The notes below the pieces were generated by a model, which had not been told where the DNA came from, searched no databases, and saw nothing but the letters and a program-made list of their open reading frames with translations. Below, in pieces: positions 25,450-33,920 of a DNA stretch of 64,000 bases; the first letter of the stretch is position 1, and every line of letters starts with the position of its first letter. The stretch comes from Deferribacteraceae bacterium UBA6793. GTDB lineage: Bacteria > Chrysiogenota > Deferribacteres > Deferribacterales > Geovibrionaceae. The translations under genes were made by a program, and so were the position numbers. The stretch covers positions 124,001-188,000 of the forward strand of contig DKFP01000014.1 in NCBI GenBank assembly GCA_002452405.1, read 5' to 3'.

Positions 25450-26138
25450 TGCGCAGCTATTTCAACGGATTTGTTCCGGAGACCTTCGGATTCTTCCGAG
25501 GCATAAAAGATAACAACAACCACGAGTGGTTCGAGGCTCACAAAGACGAGTATAAAAAATACGTTCAGACGCCCATGAAGGAACTCTCCATAGAGCTTAC
25601 CGACGGTATGCTTTCCATAGACGAGCAGTTCATCACCGGCGGTCGGACGGTTTCACGCATACGCCGCGACACGCGTTTTTCAAACGATAAGACGCCATAT
25701 AAATCCGTGAGCTGGCTTGTTTTTAAAAGACCCAACGCAGACTGGTGTGATGCTCCCGCCTATTTTGTTGAGATAGGTGCGGAACGCTATGTATGGGGTA
25801 TGGGGTTCTACAGCGCCAAGTCGGCAACCATGCGCCGTTTCAGAGAGATGATAGATACGGACACAAAGCGATTTGCTGACGCCATATCATTTTACAGATC
25901 AGGTTCCGGTCAACCCTTCATCCTTGGCGGGGATGAATATAAACGGATACCGGTTGGTGCCGGAAGTGACAGCTTCTCAGACTGGTACAGGAAAAAGAAC
26001 CTGTATCTTGCATCTGAAAGGGAACACGACGAATCTTTATACGGAAACGGGTTCGCAGGTATGCTGCTCGAAGGTTTTTTAAGCCTCGCGCCGTTATATC
26101 GATTTCTTCTGGAAGCATCCCGTGAACCCGTCGCCTGA
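25446..26138 (+). CDS. DUF2461 family protein
   Basis: 230 aa. Matches the DUF2461/TIGR02453 pattern: FFRGIKDNNNHEWFEAHKDEY at the N-terminus, then RIRRDTRFSNDKTPYKS and a YFVEIGAERYVWGMG strand. The family is widespread and has no established function. It is translationally coupled to the MBL-fold gene and convergent with rrf2, with 11 bp between. Confidence 0.82.
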   Translation: MMRSYFNGFVPETFGFFRGIKDNNNHEWFEAHKDEYKKYVQTPMKELSIELTDGMLSIDEQFITGGRTVSRIRRDTRFSNDKTPYKSVSWLVFKRPNADWCDAPAYFVEIGAERYVWGMGFYSAKSATMRRFREMIDTDTKRFADAISFYRSGSGQPFILGGDEYKRIPVGAGSDSFSDWYRKKNLYLASEREHDESLYGNGFAGMLLEGFLSLAPLYRFLLEASREPVA

Positions 26139-26149
26139 TATACTGTGTC

Positions 26150-26587
26150 CTAAACCACCGGATTCATCTTTTTCAGCCAGCTTCCGTCTGATACGCTTTT
26201 TCCGAGCATATCAGAAATTCTACATTTTCTCAGTTCGCCGAGGAACATTCCCCTTGCTGCGTTAAAGGCTTCCGTCAATCCGCATTTGCCAGCCAGTCCG
26301 CACTTTCGCGATCTGGATTCGCATTTGTAAAAAGCGTCGCCCTCAACAGCATTGAAAATGTCTTCCAGAGTGATTTCATCAGCAGATCTTGCTAAAACGT
26401 ATCCTCCATTTACCCCCACGGAGGATTTCAAAATACCGCTCTTTGTGAGCAGCCGCATGACCTTTGCCAGATACTCTCTGGAAATTCCCTGTGCAGCGAG
26501 TTCGTCCAACAGAACTGTCCGGTCTTTAAAAAAAGTAATATAGAGCACACTGTGTACCGCGTACTCGGTCTTCTTGGATATTCTCAT
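26150..26587 (-). CDS. Rrf2-family transcription regulator with Fe-S cysteines
   Basis: 145 aa. The winged helix begins MRISKKTEYAVHSVLYI and includes ISREYLAKVMRLL. The cluster-type cysteines CESRSRKCGLAGKC (C-x6-C-x5-C) lie at about 94-108, similar to NsrR and IscR. It probably senses nitric oxide, iron-sulfur status or redox, but the targets are unknown; the gene stands alone. It has no visible Shine-Dalgarno and its -10 lies only 5 bp before the ATG, so its mRNA may be leaderless. Confidence 0.87.
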   Translation of the reverse strand: MRISKKTEYAVHSVLYITFFKDRTVLLDELAAQGISREYLAKVMRLLTKSGILKSSVGVNGGYVLARSADEITLEDIFNAVEGDAFYKCESRSRKCGLAGKCGLTEAFNAARGMFLGELRKCRISDMLGKSVSDGSWLKKMNPVV

Positions 26588-26592
26588 ACTAT

Positions 26593-26622
26593 ATTATATC
26601 ACCGTATGTGGGGAAATGTCGA
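26593..26622 (-). promoter_or_regulatory. rrf2 promoter with -10 abutting the start codon
   Basis: On the minus strand, TCGACA (26622-26617), an 18-bp spacer and TATAAT (26598-26593) precede ATAGT and then the ATG at 26587. The predicted transcription start falls on or beside the A of the start codon. Confidence 0.6.
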
Positions 26623-26674
26623 ATCATGACGAGGTTATTATTAACAAAAATAAGCGATTATTGAAAAAATACTG

Positions 26675-28195
26675 TTATTCCTGTATGAGACGGTATTGAA
26701 GTGATTCGAGGATGTGTTTTGCACCGATATGCTCTGACCTGTCTAAATCTGCTATTGTGCGGGCTGTTTTAAGCACTTTTGAATAGCTTCTTGCGCTGAG
26801 ATTATATTTTCTCGCTGCCGTTTCCAGCAGCTTTGCAGTTTTTTCGTCAAGTATGCAGTATTTCTTTGTTTCTTTTTCGCTCATTCTGCTGTTGAAACGC
26901 GTTTTGGAGTGCTTAAACCGTGCCGACTGAACAGCATGAGCGTGAGCAACCCTTTTGCGAATGACTTCTGATGGTTCGCCGTCTGCCATGGCGGCGAGCT
27001 CGGAAATGTCGGCCGAACCGACCTCCACGTGGAGGTCTATCCTGTCCATGAGGGGACCGGAGAGTCTGGATCTGTATTTCTGTATCTGCGACGGTGAGCA
27101 GGTACAGTCTTTCTGTTTATCACCAAGGTATCCGCATGGGCAGGGGTTTGCTGCGGCAACCAGCATAAAGTTTGCGGGATACGTCACTGTGCGCCCAGCC
27201 CGCGAAACAGTAACTTCTTTATCTTCGAGGGGCTGGCGGAGGGTTTCCAGAACGCTTCGGGGAAACTCAAGCAGCTCGTCGAGAAAGAGCACGCCGTTTG
27301 AGGCGAGGCTCACCTGACCGGGTATAGCTTTTGATGTTCCGCCGATGAGGGCTATGCTGCTGCTTGTGTGGTGGGGGCTGCAAAAAGGTCTGTGCACCGC
27401 AAGGTCGCGTCCGGAGCGGATAAGTCCTGCTACGGAATATATCTTTGTTGTTTCAATAGCTTCGGTCAGAGTCATATCGGGAAGGATGGTGGGCATCCTG
27501 CGTGCGATCATAGTTTTTCCGCTGCCGGGCGAGCCTATCATGAAGAGATTGTGCATACCCGCTGCGGCAATCTCCGCGCATCTTCTGGCAGCAAACTGAC
27601 CCTTTACGTCGGCGAAGTCCACGTCGTATTCTTTTACAGAGGTGTATAGAGACGCTTTATCAAGTGTGTGGGGTGTGCCTTTGCAGTCGGCGTTTATGAA
27701 CTCTGCGACTGAAGAAAGGTCTTCGAACGGGAAAACGTCGATACCGTCTATGACAGCGGCTTCATCTGCATTGTCCAGCGGCACTATTAGCTTTTTAAAT
27801 CCGGCTTTTTTCGCGCCCTCCGCAATGGGGAGTATACCACCTACTGCCCGCAGTTTCCCGTCCAGCGAAAGTTCCCCTGCGAAAAGGCAGTCTGAGGGGA
27901 CATTCTTAACCATCCCGGATGAGCAGGTAAGTCCCACCGCAACAGGCAGGTCAAAGTGCGTACCCTCTTTCTTTATGTCACCTGGTGCAAGGTTAACGGT
28001 TATGGGGTGTGCGAAGACGTTAAGGTTCATGTTCTTCATGGCGGACTTAACGCGGTCGCGGCTCTCCTTGACGGCTGTTTCCGCCAGCCCAACCATGTTG
28101 AAAGACGGCAGACCGACGGCGCCGATGTCCGTTTCCACCTCTACAATCTCCGCTTCGATACCGTTTACCTGTGCACTGAATACTTTTGAAAACAT
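26675..28195 (-). CDS. YifB/ComM-family AAA+ Mg-chelatase-like protein
   Basis: 506 aa from the ATG at 28195 (MFSKVFSAQVNGIEAEIVEVE, the usual family start); the reading frame is open 29 codons further upstream, in the intergenic region. An N-terminal Lon-S5-like ChlI domain (about 1-170) precedes the AAA core with GSPGSGKTM, VLFLDELLEF and the cysteine insert NPCPCGYLGDKQKDC, then a C-terminal Mg-chelatase domain. ComM members promote branch migration during natural transformation. No competence gene is adjacent, although a comF gene lies at 48.7 kb. Confidence 0.9.
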   Translation of the reverse strand: MFSKVFSAQVNGIEAEIVEVETDIGAVGLPSFNMVGLAETAVKESRDRVKSAMKNMNLNVFAHPITVNLAPGDIKKEGTHFDLPVAVGLTCSSGMVKNVPSDCLFAGELSLDGKLRAVGGILPIAEGAKKAGFKKLIVPLDNADEAAVIDGIDVFPFEDLSSVAEFINADCKGTPHTLDKASLYTSVKEYDVDFADVKGQFAARRCAEIAAAGMHNLFMIGSPGSGKTMIARRMPTILPDMTLTEAIETTKIYSVAGLIRSGRDLAVHRPFCSPHHTSSSIALIGGTSKAIPGQVSLASNGVLFLDELLEFPRSVLETLRQPLEDKEVTVSRAGRTVTYPANFMLVAAANPCPCGYLGDKQKDCTCSPSQIQKYRSRLSGPLMDRIDLHVEVGSADISELAAMADGEPSEVIRKRVAHAHAVQSARFKHSKTRFNSRMSEKETKKYCILDEKTAKLLETAARKYNLSARSYSKVLKTARTIADLDRSEHIGAKHILESLQYRLIQE

Positions 28196-28290
28196 ACTGA
28201 GATTATACAGATGTTTTTGAAATATGTGCAATTGATTTAATTTTACCACTTGCGGATTTGGCGAAAGGGCACATATTAACATTATAAGTT

Positions 28291-28463
28291 ACAGCTTAGG
28301 CAGTAACAAAGCCTCCCGAACAGAAGACGGTATCTGAAGAAGAAGTTGCTACGGATTTGAATGGTTTCGCGAAAGGTTCGGGACAGGAGAAAGACCAATG
28401 GGTAATGAGTTGACGCCACCCAACGTCTAAAGCCCCGCTAATCAGGATAGATTACGGGGCTTT
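28291..28463 (+). ncRNA. Candidate structured RNA with intrinsic terminator
   Basis: A non-coding segment of about 170 bp between divergently placed yifB and convergent alsD. It has a long-range helix (CCCGAAC near 28313-28319 with GTTCGGG near 28374-28380, extended by CCT/AGG), a second helix (AGAC..TGGGT with ACCCA..GTCT, about 28391-28427) and a strong terminator hairpin. No ORF follows, so it is not an obvious riboswitch. A weak promoter may precede it (TTATAAG near 28282-28288). I could not match it to a known RNA class; 6S-like size is the only resemblance. Confidence 0.4.
28429..28463. terminator. Strong hairpin terminator between ncRNA candidate and alsD
   Basis: A 14-bp stem with one bulged C pairs AAAGCCCCG plus TAATC with GATTA plus CGGGGCTTT across a 6-nt loop. 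On the plus strand it is followed by CTACTTTT. It ends directly at the alsD stop codon and may also end that operon on the minus strand, where the T-run is only three bases. Confidence 0.8.
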
Positions 28464-29219
28464 CTACTTTTCAACCTTTTGAAGCTCGCCGCTTCTGTCT
28501 TTCGATAAATCTATATCACCAAGTCCCCTTTCAGGAAGGATTAGCGTAAGTTTTCTTTCGGTATCTGTGTATACTTTCCCGTTTCCCATTTCAAAGCCCA
28601 GTATGTGACCGCCATATGTCTTTGAACTGTCGATGAAATGCAGGTGATATCCGCCGACGTTTATCCCTTTTACAAAGGCGGGCAGTCTGTATCCCACTAT
28701 GGTGCCGCTTATGTTTTCATATTCGAATACGGGCTGAGTTTTTACAACTTCAGCAAGTGGCGGGTATGGCTTTGACTGTGCGGGAACGGAGCGTACTTTC
28801 ATTCTTTTGAAGATTCCTTCCGCCTTAACGGCGCAAAATACGTTCATATCCGGAACTTTTTCATCCACGAGCTTTTGAAGCTCTTCAAATGTAACAGGTT
28901 TATCAATGCTTACAGTAATTTCAGGTTTGAAGAAAGACACTGACGCGAATGGTGTTGTGATATTTGCAGGCGTGTAAATTCTGCCGTCCGCCTTCGCCTG
29001 ATACACTCTTCCGTCAAGGACTATCATCTCCCCTTCCAGTCTGTCGAATGTGCCTATTCCGAAATCACCGTATTTTGTCAGCTGTGCGGTTTTCTCCGAA
29101 CCGTCGTAGTCACCCGCAAGAAGCGCGTCTATAGTTGATATCTGGGTGATTGTTCCGGTGTCGTGGGCACATCCGGCGAGAGCAGCAGCAAAAATAAAGG
29201 TCAGCAGATACCTTTTCAT
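28464..29219 (-). CDS. Acetolactate decarboxylase with lipoprotein signal
   Basis: 251 aa. The alpha-acetolactate decarboxylase fold ends with the zinc motif GGYHLHFID and GGHILGFEMG, giving the His-x-His and distal His ligands, and Arg/Glu catalytic candidates nearby. This family makes acetoin from acetolactate. Unusually, the N-terminus is a lipoprotein signal peptide (MKRYLLTFIFAAALAGC), predicting an enzyme anchored outside the cytoplasm. It overlaps the preceding small lipoprotein gene by 4 nt. No acetolactate synthase is nearby. Confidence 0.9.
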   Translation of the reverse strand: MKRYLLTFIFAAALAGCAHDTGTITQISTIDALLAGDYDGSEKTAQLTKYGDFGIGTFDRLEGEMIVLDGRVYQAKADGRIYTPANITTPFASVSFFKPEITVSIDKPVTFEELQKLVDEKVPDMNVFCAVKAEGIFKRMKVRSVPAQSKPYPPLAEVVKTQPVFEYENISGTIVGYRLPAFVKGINVGGYHLHFIDSSKTYGGHILGFEMGNGKVYTDTERKLTLILPERGLGDIDLSKDRSGELQKVEK

Positions 29220-29404
29220 TTCTGTATCTCTTTATACTGATCATAGCTCATGTTGCCCTGTTGAAGGCATTTCTCTTTTGCCTCACCTTCAAGGTTTCCG
29301 CAGTCATAGTTGTGTCCGGCCTGCATACCGTCATACCATGCCCTTTTTGAGCATCCGGCGGTTAGCAGGAGCAGCGTCGCGAGCAGGAGAACAACAGCTT
29401 TCAT
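29216..29404 (-). CDS. Small lipoprotein
   Basis: 62 aa, not recognised. A lipobox LLTAGC gives a mature peptide of about 45 residues beginning CSKRAWYDGMQAGHNYDC, with two more Cys that could form a disulfide (CGNLEGEAKEKC). It starts 1 nt after the lysR stop and overlaps alsD by 4 nt, so it is part of the sppA-lysR-alsD unit. Confidence 0.75.
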   Translation of the reverse strand: MKAVVLLLATLLLLTAGCSKRAWYDGMQAGHNYDCGNLEGEAKEKCLQQGNMSYDQYKEIQK

Positions 29405-29405
29405 A

Positions 29406-30281
29406 TTACGCCTCGTATACGCATATTATAGTTTTCATCGCAAGGTCGATGAGCGGTTCTTCTTTACGGTTGAGCAGGCATGAGATGCATATCGGGACTG
29501 AGATGGTTTTGTCGTGGAGTATATCCACATATCCCTGTTCCGCAAGCTCCTGTGCATTGTCCTCGCGCAGAACGTATACACCTGTACCTGTTTTCACCAG
29601 TTCTATCATTAGATTTTCATCCGATGCGACTATTATTTTTTTCGGGTTTTTTATGCCGGGCAGCGAGCGCACAAGCTCCGTACGAAATGGACAGTCTTCG
29701 CTTCCCCATACCCATGGTATATCCGCAAGAGTCTCCCACGATACGTTCTCCGTGCTCTGGAGATAATCTTTCGGTACCACCATGCAGAGCTTTACAGGGA
29801 AAAGCTCCACAGTATAGATGTCCTTGTCCGCGTATCTGCCGTATGAGAAACCGAGGTCAAGCTCTCCGGAACGGAGCATCTGGGGAGTTTTTCCGGATTC
29901 GCTCACAGCAAACCGCAGAGAGATGTCAGGCATATTTTTAAGAAACGCCGTGTTGATGGTCTGGATACGCAAAAAAACCGGGTTGGTGTTCACTCCGAGG
30001 GTGACACTGCCCTTTACCTCTTTCTGCATACGAAGTGCCTGACGTTTTATGCTCTGTACAGTATCGTTGACGGCGATGGTGCTCTCAAGGAGCGCCGCGC
30101 CTTCCGGGGTCAGCTCAACGCCCCTCGCCTGTCTGGAAAACAGGGTGACGTTCAGCTCCTCCTCAAGAAGTTTTATCTGTGTTGACAGAGCAGAAAGACT
30201 CAGATTGAGCTTCTGCGCCGCTTTTGTCATATTTTTAAGTTCAGCCGTTGCTGCAAATGCCGCAAGCTGCCCTAGTTCCAT
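29406..30281 (-). CDS. LysR-family transcription regulator
   Basis: 291 aa. Helix-turn-helix at residues about 5-65 (LAAFAATAELKNMTKAAQKL, then LSALSTQIKLLEEELNVTLF) and a LysR effector domain from about 90. It sits between sppA and the lipoprotein/acetolactate decarboxylase genes in the same direction with 1-2 nt gaps. AlsR, a LysR protein, controls alsSD in Bacillus, so regulation of alsD is plausible, but the gene is in the same transcription unit rather than divergent. Confidence 0.9.
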   Translation of the reverse strand: MELGQLAAFAATAELKNMTKAAQKLNLSLSALSTQIKLLEEELNVTLFSRQARGVELTPEGAALLESTIAVNDTVQSIKRQALRMQKEVKGSVTLGVNTNPVFLRIQTINTAFLKNMPDISLRFAVSESGKTPQMLRSGELDLGFSYGRYADKDIYTVELFPVKLCMVVPKDYLQSTENVSWETLADIPWVWGSEDCPFRTELVRSLPGIKNPKKIIVASDENLMIELVKTGTGVYVLREDNAQELAEQGYVDILHDKTISVPICISCLLNRKEEPLIDLAMKTIICVYEA

Positions 30282-30283
30282 AA

Positions 30284-31150
30284 TCAGAGTCCCGGTTTAT
30301 AGAGGTAATATATTCCGCCGTCAACGCCCTCTGCGGCTGCGAGTGTCTTTGCTTTTGACATGAGCGAGCGCAAAAGGCTCTGCTCAGGCTCATAAAATTC
30401 CTCTACCTGAATGTCGGGCATATCAAGCTGCTTTTTCAGAGCTTCCTCTGCGTCCTCTCTTGTGCCGATGTTGTCGATAAGACCCAGTTTTTGCGCCTGT
30501 CTTCCGCTGAAAATGCGTCCGTCGGCAAGTTCCCGGAGTTTCTTTTCGTCAATCTTTCTGCGTTTAAGGATATCGCGGAGAAACTGTTCATAAAAATCGT
30601 TTATGTTGCCCTGAAGGTATTTCTGTTCCTCTTCGGTGAGCTCGCGGGTGGGCGACGGCACGTCCTTCATCTTTCCGCTTTTGATAACGACGCTCTGAAC
30701 CCCGAACTTATCCATAAGTCCGCGGAAATTCGTATATTCCATGATAACGCCGATACTTCCTGTTATGGTGCTCTCCATGGCGTATATTTTGTCGCAGGCA
30801 GCAGCCGTGTAATAGCCGCCTGACGCCGCCATGGTTTCCATAACTGCGTATACGGGTTTATGCATCTTCATAATGCGGATGTAAAGCTGTTGCGACGGTG
30901 CGACTGCGCCGCCGGGTGAGTTTATTTCAAGGATTATTCCTTTCACTTTGTCGTTTTCGTCAAGGCTTTTCAGCTTTTCATCCAGATAGTGCGAGTCCAT
31001 TATAACACCCTCAAGGCGGACGACAGCTATGGTGTCCTCAAGGATGAGGTCTTCACCGGATGCGCCCATAACGGATATTATTCGAACTATGACTGCGAAA
31101 ATTAGGATGAAAAGAGCCGCTTTGCCGATGAACTTAAAAAATCTGCTCAT
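30284..31150 (-). CDS. sppA: Signal peptide peptidase SppA
   Basis: Short-form S49 serine protease, 288 aa, degrading cleaved signal peptides in the membrane. One N-terminal membrane helix (about 9-28) precedes INSPGGAV, the catalytic Ser in MAASGGYY, ITGSIGVI and the catalytic Lys in SGKMKD. A GAGGTT site precedes the ATG. The family 1 repeat copy e separates it from rpsA. Confidence 0.92.
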   Translation of the reverse strand: MSRFFKFIGKAALFILIFAVIVRIISVMGASGEDLILEDTIAVVRLEGVIMDSHYLDEKLKSLDENDKVKGIILEINSPGGAVAPSQQLYIRIMKMHKPVYAVMETMAASGGYYTAAACDKIYAMESTITGSIGVIMEYTNFRGLMDKFGVQSVVIKSGKMKDVPSPTRELTEEEQKYLQGNINDFYEQFLRDILKRRKIDEKKLRELADGRIFSGRQAQKLGLIDNIGTREDAEEALKKQLDMPDIQVEEFYEPEQSLLRSLMSKAKTLAAAEGVDGGIYYLYKPGL

Positions 31151-31203
31151 ATAACCTCGCGGATTAAAGAAAATAAAGGTTTCTGATAATCAGGAACATT
31201 TTA

Positions 31204-31289
31204 ATGAGACTGCCGCGCCGACCTTACGGCTTCCCCGCAGAGACAGCTGTTTGTCTTTGCGAAGAGCGAAACCGACGCGGCGATCTCGT
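31204..31289. repeat. Dispersed palindromic repeat family 1, copy e
   Basis: About 86 bp with ends ATGAGACTGCCGCGCC and GACGCGGCGATCTCGT and interior CCGCAGAGAC and CTTTGCGAAGAG. It occupies nearly all the space between the rpsA stop and sppA in an otherwise same-strand run of genes, so it may form a hairpin in the transcript. Confidence 0.88.
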
Positions 31290-31295
31290 ATTTAT

Positions 31296-32990
31296 TTACT
31301 GTTGCAGTTTGTCTTTAAGGATGTTTCCGAGGCTGAAGCTGCTGTCGTCAGACTGTTCCAGCTTTCTGAGGTATTCTTTTACCTCGCGTTTTTCGGAATC
31401 CTGCTGGAATCTGCGTACGGACAGAAGAACGTTTCTCTCTTTCGCATCGTTGCGGAAGACGACAGCTTTTATGGTGTCGCCCACTGCGAACTTACTCGCA
31501 GGGTCAATTCTTTCCACATCAAGCTCGTTTTCAGGGATGAAGCCTACCAGTTCTCTGGGAAGCTCAACCTCAAGTCCGTCTTTGCGTATTGAAAGAACTT
31601 TAACCTCAACAACTTTGCCCTGAGGAAGAAGTTTGCCTATCTCTCTCCAGGGGTTTGTTTCCATCTGTTTAACACCGAGGCTGATTCTTTCTCTTTCAGA
31701 GTCTATTTTAAGGACTTTCGCCTCTATCTTGTCGCCCTCTTTATAGAGTGCGTTCAGATCCTGAGGCTCTTCTGTCCATGAGATATCTTTTTTGCGGATG
31801 AGACCGTCAAGAAACTCGCCGAAATCAACAAATATACCGAAATCGGTGATAGACTTGATTATGCCGGAAACGACAGAACCTTCGGGGTGGTTGTTTTTCA
31901 GTGAAGTCCAGGGGTTTTCCTGAAGTGCTTTCAGAGATACCACGAGTTTTTTCTTTTCGTTGTCGATGTCTGTGACGCGTCCGAGAACAGCATCCTTGGG
32001 TTCGATGGATATTTTTGCATTTTTAAGCCATGAAATTTCTTCCAGCGGGATAAAGCCGTCAACGCCCTGCTCGATCTCCATTACGAAGCCTTTATTTTTT
32101 CTGGCAACAACCATTCCTTTAACTTCCGAACCAACGGGAAATTTCGCAGCTGCCATATCCCATGGGTCAACAGCCATCTGTTTGAGACCGACTTCAAGTT
32201 TCTCATTTTCGAGGTCAATGCTGAGAACCTTGACTTCAAGCTCGTCACCCTCTTCAAGATACTGGTTGGGGTGCTTCACAACGCCCCATGCGATGTTATT
32301 TTTGCGCAGGAAACCGTCAACAGAACCGAAGTTCATGAATGCGCCGTAGTGTTTTATGGTTTTCACTTTACCTTTCAGCACCTGACCCTCTTCAATGCCT
32401 TCGAAGAACTCTTTTTTACCTGCTTCGATGGACTGGATCATGTGGAGCTTGCGGGAAGCGAGGAATGAACGCTGTTTTTTGTTGGATTTCAGAACTTTCA
32501 CTTCGAATGACTTACCGATATATTCTTCGGGTTTCATTGTGGAGTTTTTGAAATCCATGTGGTTTTCAGGGATGAAACATTCGATTTCGCCGTATTTGCC
32601 GAGAAATCCTTTATCTACAACAGCAGTGATTTTAACTGTCAGGGGAGCGCCGCTATCCAGAGACCTGTCGACGTCCACCCAGTCGGTTTCCTTTTCGATG
32701 GCTTTTCTGGACAGCTTGAGATATCCGCCGCCGCCTGAAACGCCGAGGAAAAGAACCTCGATTTCGTCGCCGACTTTAACACTGAGTTTGCCGTCTTTGA
32801 GAAATTCGGAGGTGGGGACAATGCCCTCTGTTTTGTACCCGATATTCACCAGCACATCGCTGTCGTTTATCTGGGCTACGGTTCCTTTCACGACGGAGTT
32901 CTTTTCAGGCTGCTGGAGAGACTCCTCAAGCATCGCTTCAAAGTCTTCCATACGCATGTTGTCGCCGCCGTTTTCGTTAATCCTGCTCAT
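31296..32990 (-). CDS. rpsA: Ribosomal protein S1
   Basis: 564 aa with six S1 OB-fold repeats, beginning about residues 38, 125, 205, 290, 377 and 462 (for example SVVKGTVAQINDSDVLVNIG and SVVSGIIKSITDFGIFVDFG). Six repeats and this length match proteobacterial S1. The ATG at 32990 follows GAGG; an alternative at MRMEDF is less likely. The start overlaps the ispH stop by 14 nt. In many clostridia and some other bacteria IspH and S1 are fused; here they are separate but overlapping. Confidence 0.94.
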   Translation of the reverse strand: MSRINENGGDNMRMEDFEAMLEESLQQPEKNSVVKGTVAQINDSDVLVNIGYKTEGIVPTSEFLKDGKLSVKVGDEIEVLFLGVSGGGGYLKLSRKAIEKETDWVDVDRSLDSGAPLTVKITAVVDKGFLGKYGEIECFIPENHMDFKNSTMKPEEYIGKSFEVKVLKSNKKQRSFLASRKLHMIQSIEAGKKEFFEGIEEGQVLKGKVKTIKHYGAFMNFGSVDGFLRKNNIAWGVVKHPNQYLEEGDELEVKVLSIDLENEKLEVGLKQMAVDPWDMAAAKFPVGSEVKGMVVARKNKGFVMEIEQGVDGFIPLEEISWLKNAKISIEPKDAVLGRVTDIDNEKKKLVVSLKALQENPWTSLKNNHPEGSVVSGIIKSITDFGIFVDFGEFLDGLIRKKDISWTEEPQDLNALYKEGDKIEAKVLKIDSERERISLGVKQMETNPWREIGKLLPQGKVVEVKVLSIRKDGLEVELPRELVGFIPENELDVERIDPASKFAVGDTIKAVVFRNDAKERNVLLSVRRFQQDSEKREVKEYLRKLEQSDDSSFSLGNILKDKLQQ

Positions 32991-33825
32991 TAGTGACCTC
33001 TTTTAAAAATTCTATTACTTCGTCAACCAGATAGCCGGGGGTACTGGCTCCCGCGGTGATGCCAACCTTCCGGCAGTTTGTAAACATTTCCTTTTTCAAC
33101 TCGTCTTTGGTCTCGATATGTAGGGTGTTCGGGCAAATCTCCTTGCAGATTTCGAACAGGCGGCGTGTGTTGCCGCTGTTTTTACCGCCGATGACAAGCA
33201 TCGTGTCCACCTGTCCTGCGAGACTGATGGCAGAAACCTGTCTGAGATTTGTCGCGTTGCATATAGTATTGCTTACGGTGAGACCGCTGCACTTAGTTTT
33301 AAGTATTTCTGCAATTTTGTCAAATGATTCCGAATTTTGTGTGGTCTGGGCTATCAGAGCGTATTTTTCTCTGAAAGGCAGAGCCTGTGCCTCGTCTGGT
33401 CCGGAGACTATGAAATATTCAGAATCTATAAAGCTGACAATGCTTTTAACTTCGGGGTGGTTATTTTCTCCGTAAACGACCACACTCGCGCCACCCTGTC
33501 CCAGCTTTTGTGCAGAATTTTGAGCTTTTTTGACAAAGGGGCATGTAGCATCGACAATGTTAACCGATTTTTCGTTAAGATCACCGTAAATATGTTTCGG
33601 AACGCCGTGGGAGCGGATTACAACCGTGTTTTCGCTGTTGAACTTTTCAGTATCTTCGCACACGCCGACTCCCTGTTCGGCGAATTTTCGTACTATCTGC
33701 GGGTTGTGAATTATGGGTCCCAGAGTATAAACTTCCGTGTGTTTGCGGGAAGTCTCCTCAACCAGACCCACGGCTCTTTCCACACCGAAACAGAATCCGG
33801 CATGGTCAGCTATGATAATTTCCAC
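32977..33825 (-). CDS. ispH: 4-hydroxy-3-methylbut-2-enyl diphosphate reductase
   Basis: Last enzyme of the MEP isoprenoid pathway, a 4Fe-4S enzyme of 282 aa. The three cluster cysteines are in HAGFCFGVERA, VDATCPFV and NTICNATN; the conserved His motifs HNPQIV and RSHGVP are also present. It has a GGAGAATAGGTG leader and overlaps rpsA. The preceding gene cmk is separated by a family 1 repeat. Confidence 0.95.
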   Translation of the reverse strand: MEIIIADHAGFCFGVERAVGLVEETSRKHTEVYTLGPIIHNPQIVRKFAEQGVGVCEDTEKFNSENTVVIRSHGVPKHIYGDLNEKSVNIVDATCPFVKKAQNSAQKLGQGGASVVVYGENNHPEVKSIVSFIDSEYFIVSGPDEAQALPFREKYALIAQTTQNSESFDKIAEILKTKCSGLTVSNTICNATNLRQVSAISLAGQVDTMLVIGGKNSGNTRRLFEICKEICPNTLHIETKDELKKEMFTNCRKVGITAGASTPGYLVDEVIEFLKEVTNEQD

Positions 33826-33854
33826 CTATTCTCCGATCTTTTATTATGCAAAAC

Positions 33855-33918
33855 GTGATTGCCATGCTGGTTTTATAGGCTCGCAGAGACGTTCTTGCGA
33901 GCGAAGCGAAGCAATCTG
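33855..33918. repeat. Dispersed palindromic repeat family 1, copy f (short)
   Basis: About 64 bp: GTGATTGCC at one end, CGCAGAGACG and TTGCGAGCGAAGCGAAGCAATCT at the other. It begins 30 bp upstream of ispH and ends 3 bp after the cmk stop, breaking an otherwise overlapping gene string. Confidence 0.75.
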
Positions 33919-33920
33919 CT

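Noticed and set aside
28291..28463. 6S RNA or known riboswitch
   Set aside because: Size is near 6S RNA but I could not fold a single long hairpin with a central bubble, and no gene follows on the plus strand for a riboswitch to control. Left as an unassigned candidate.
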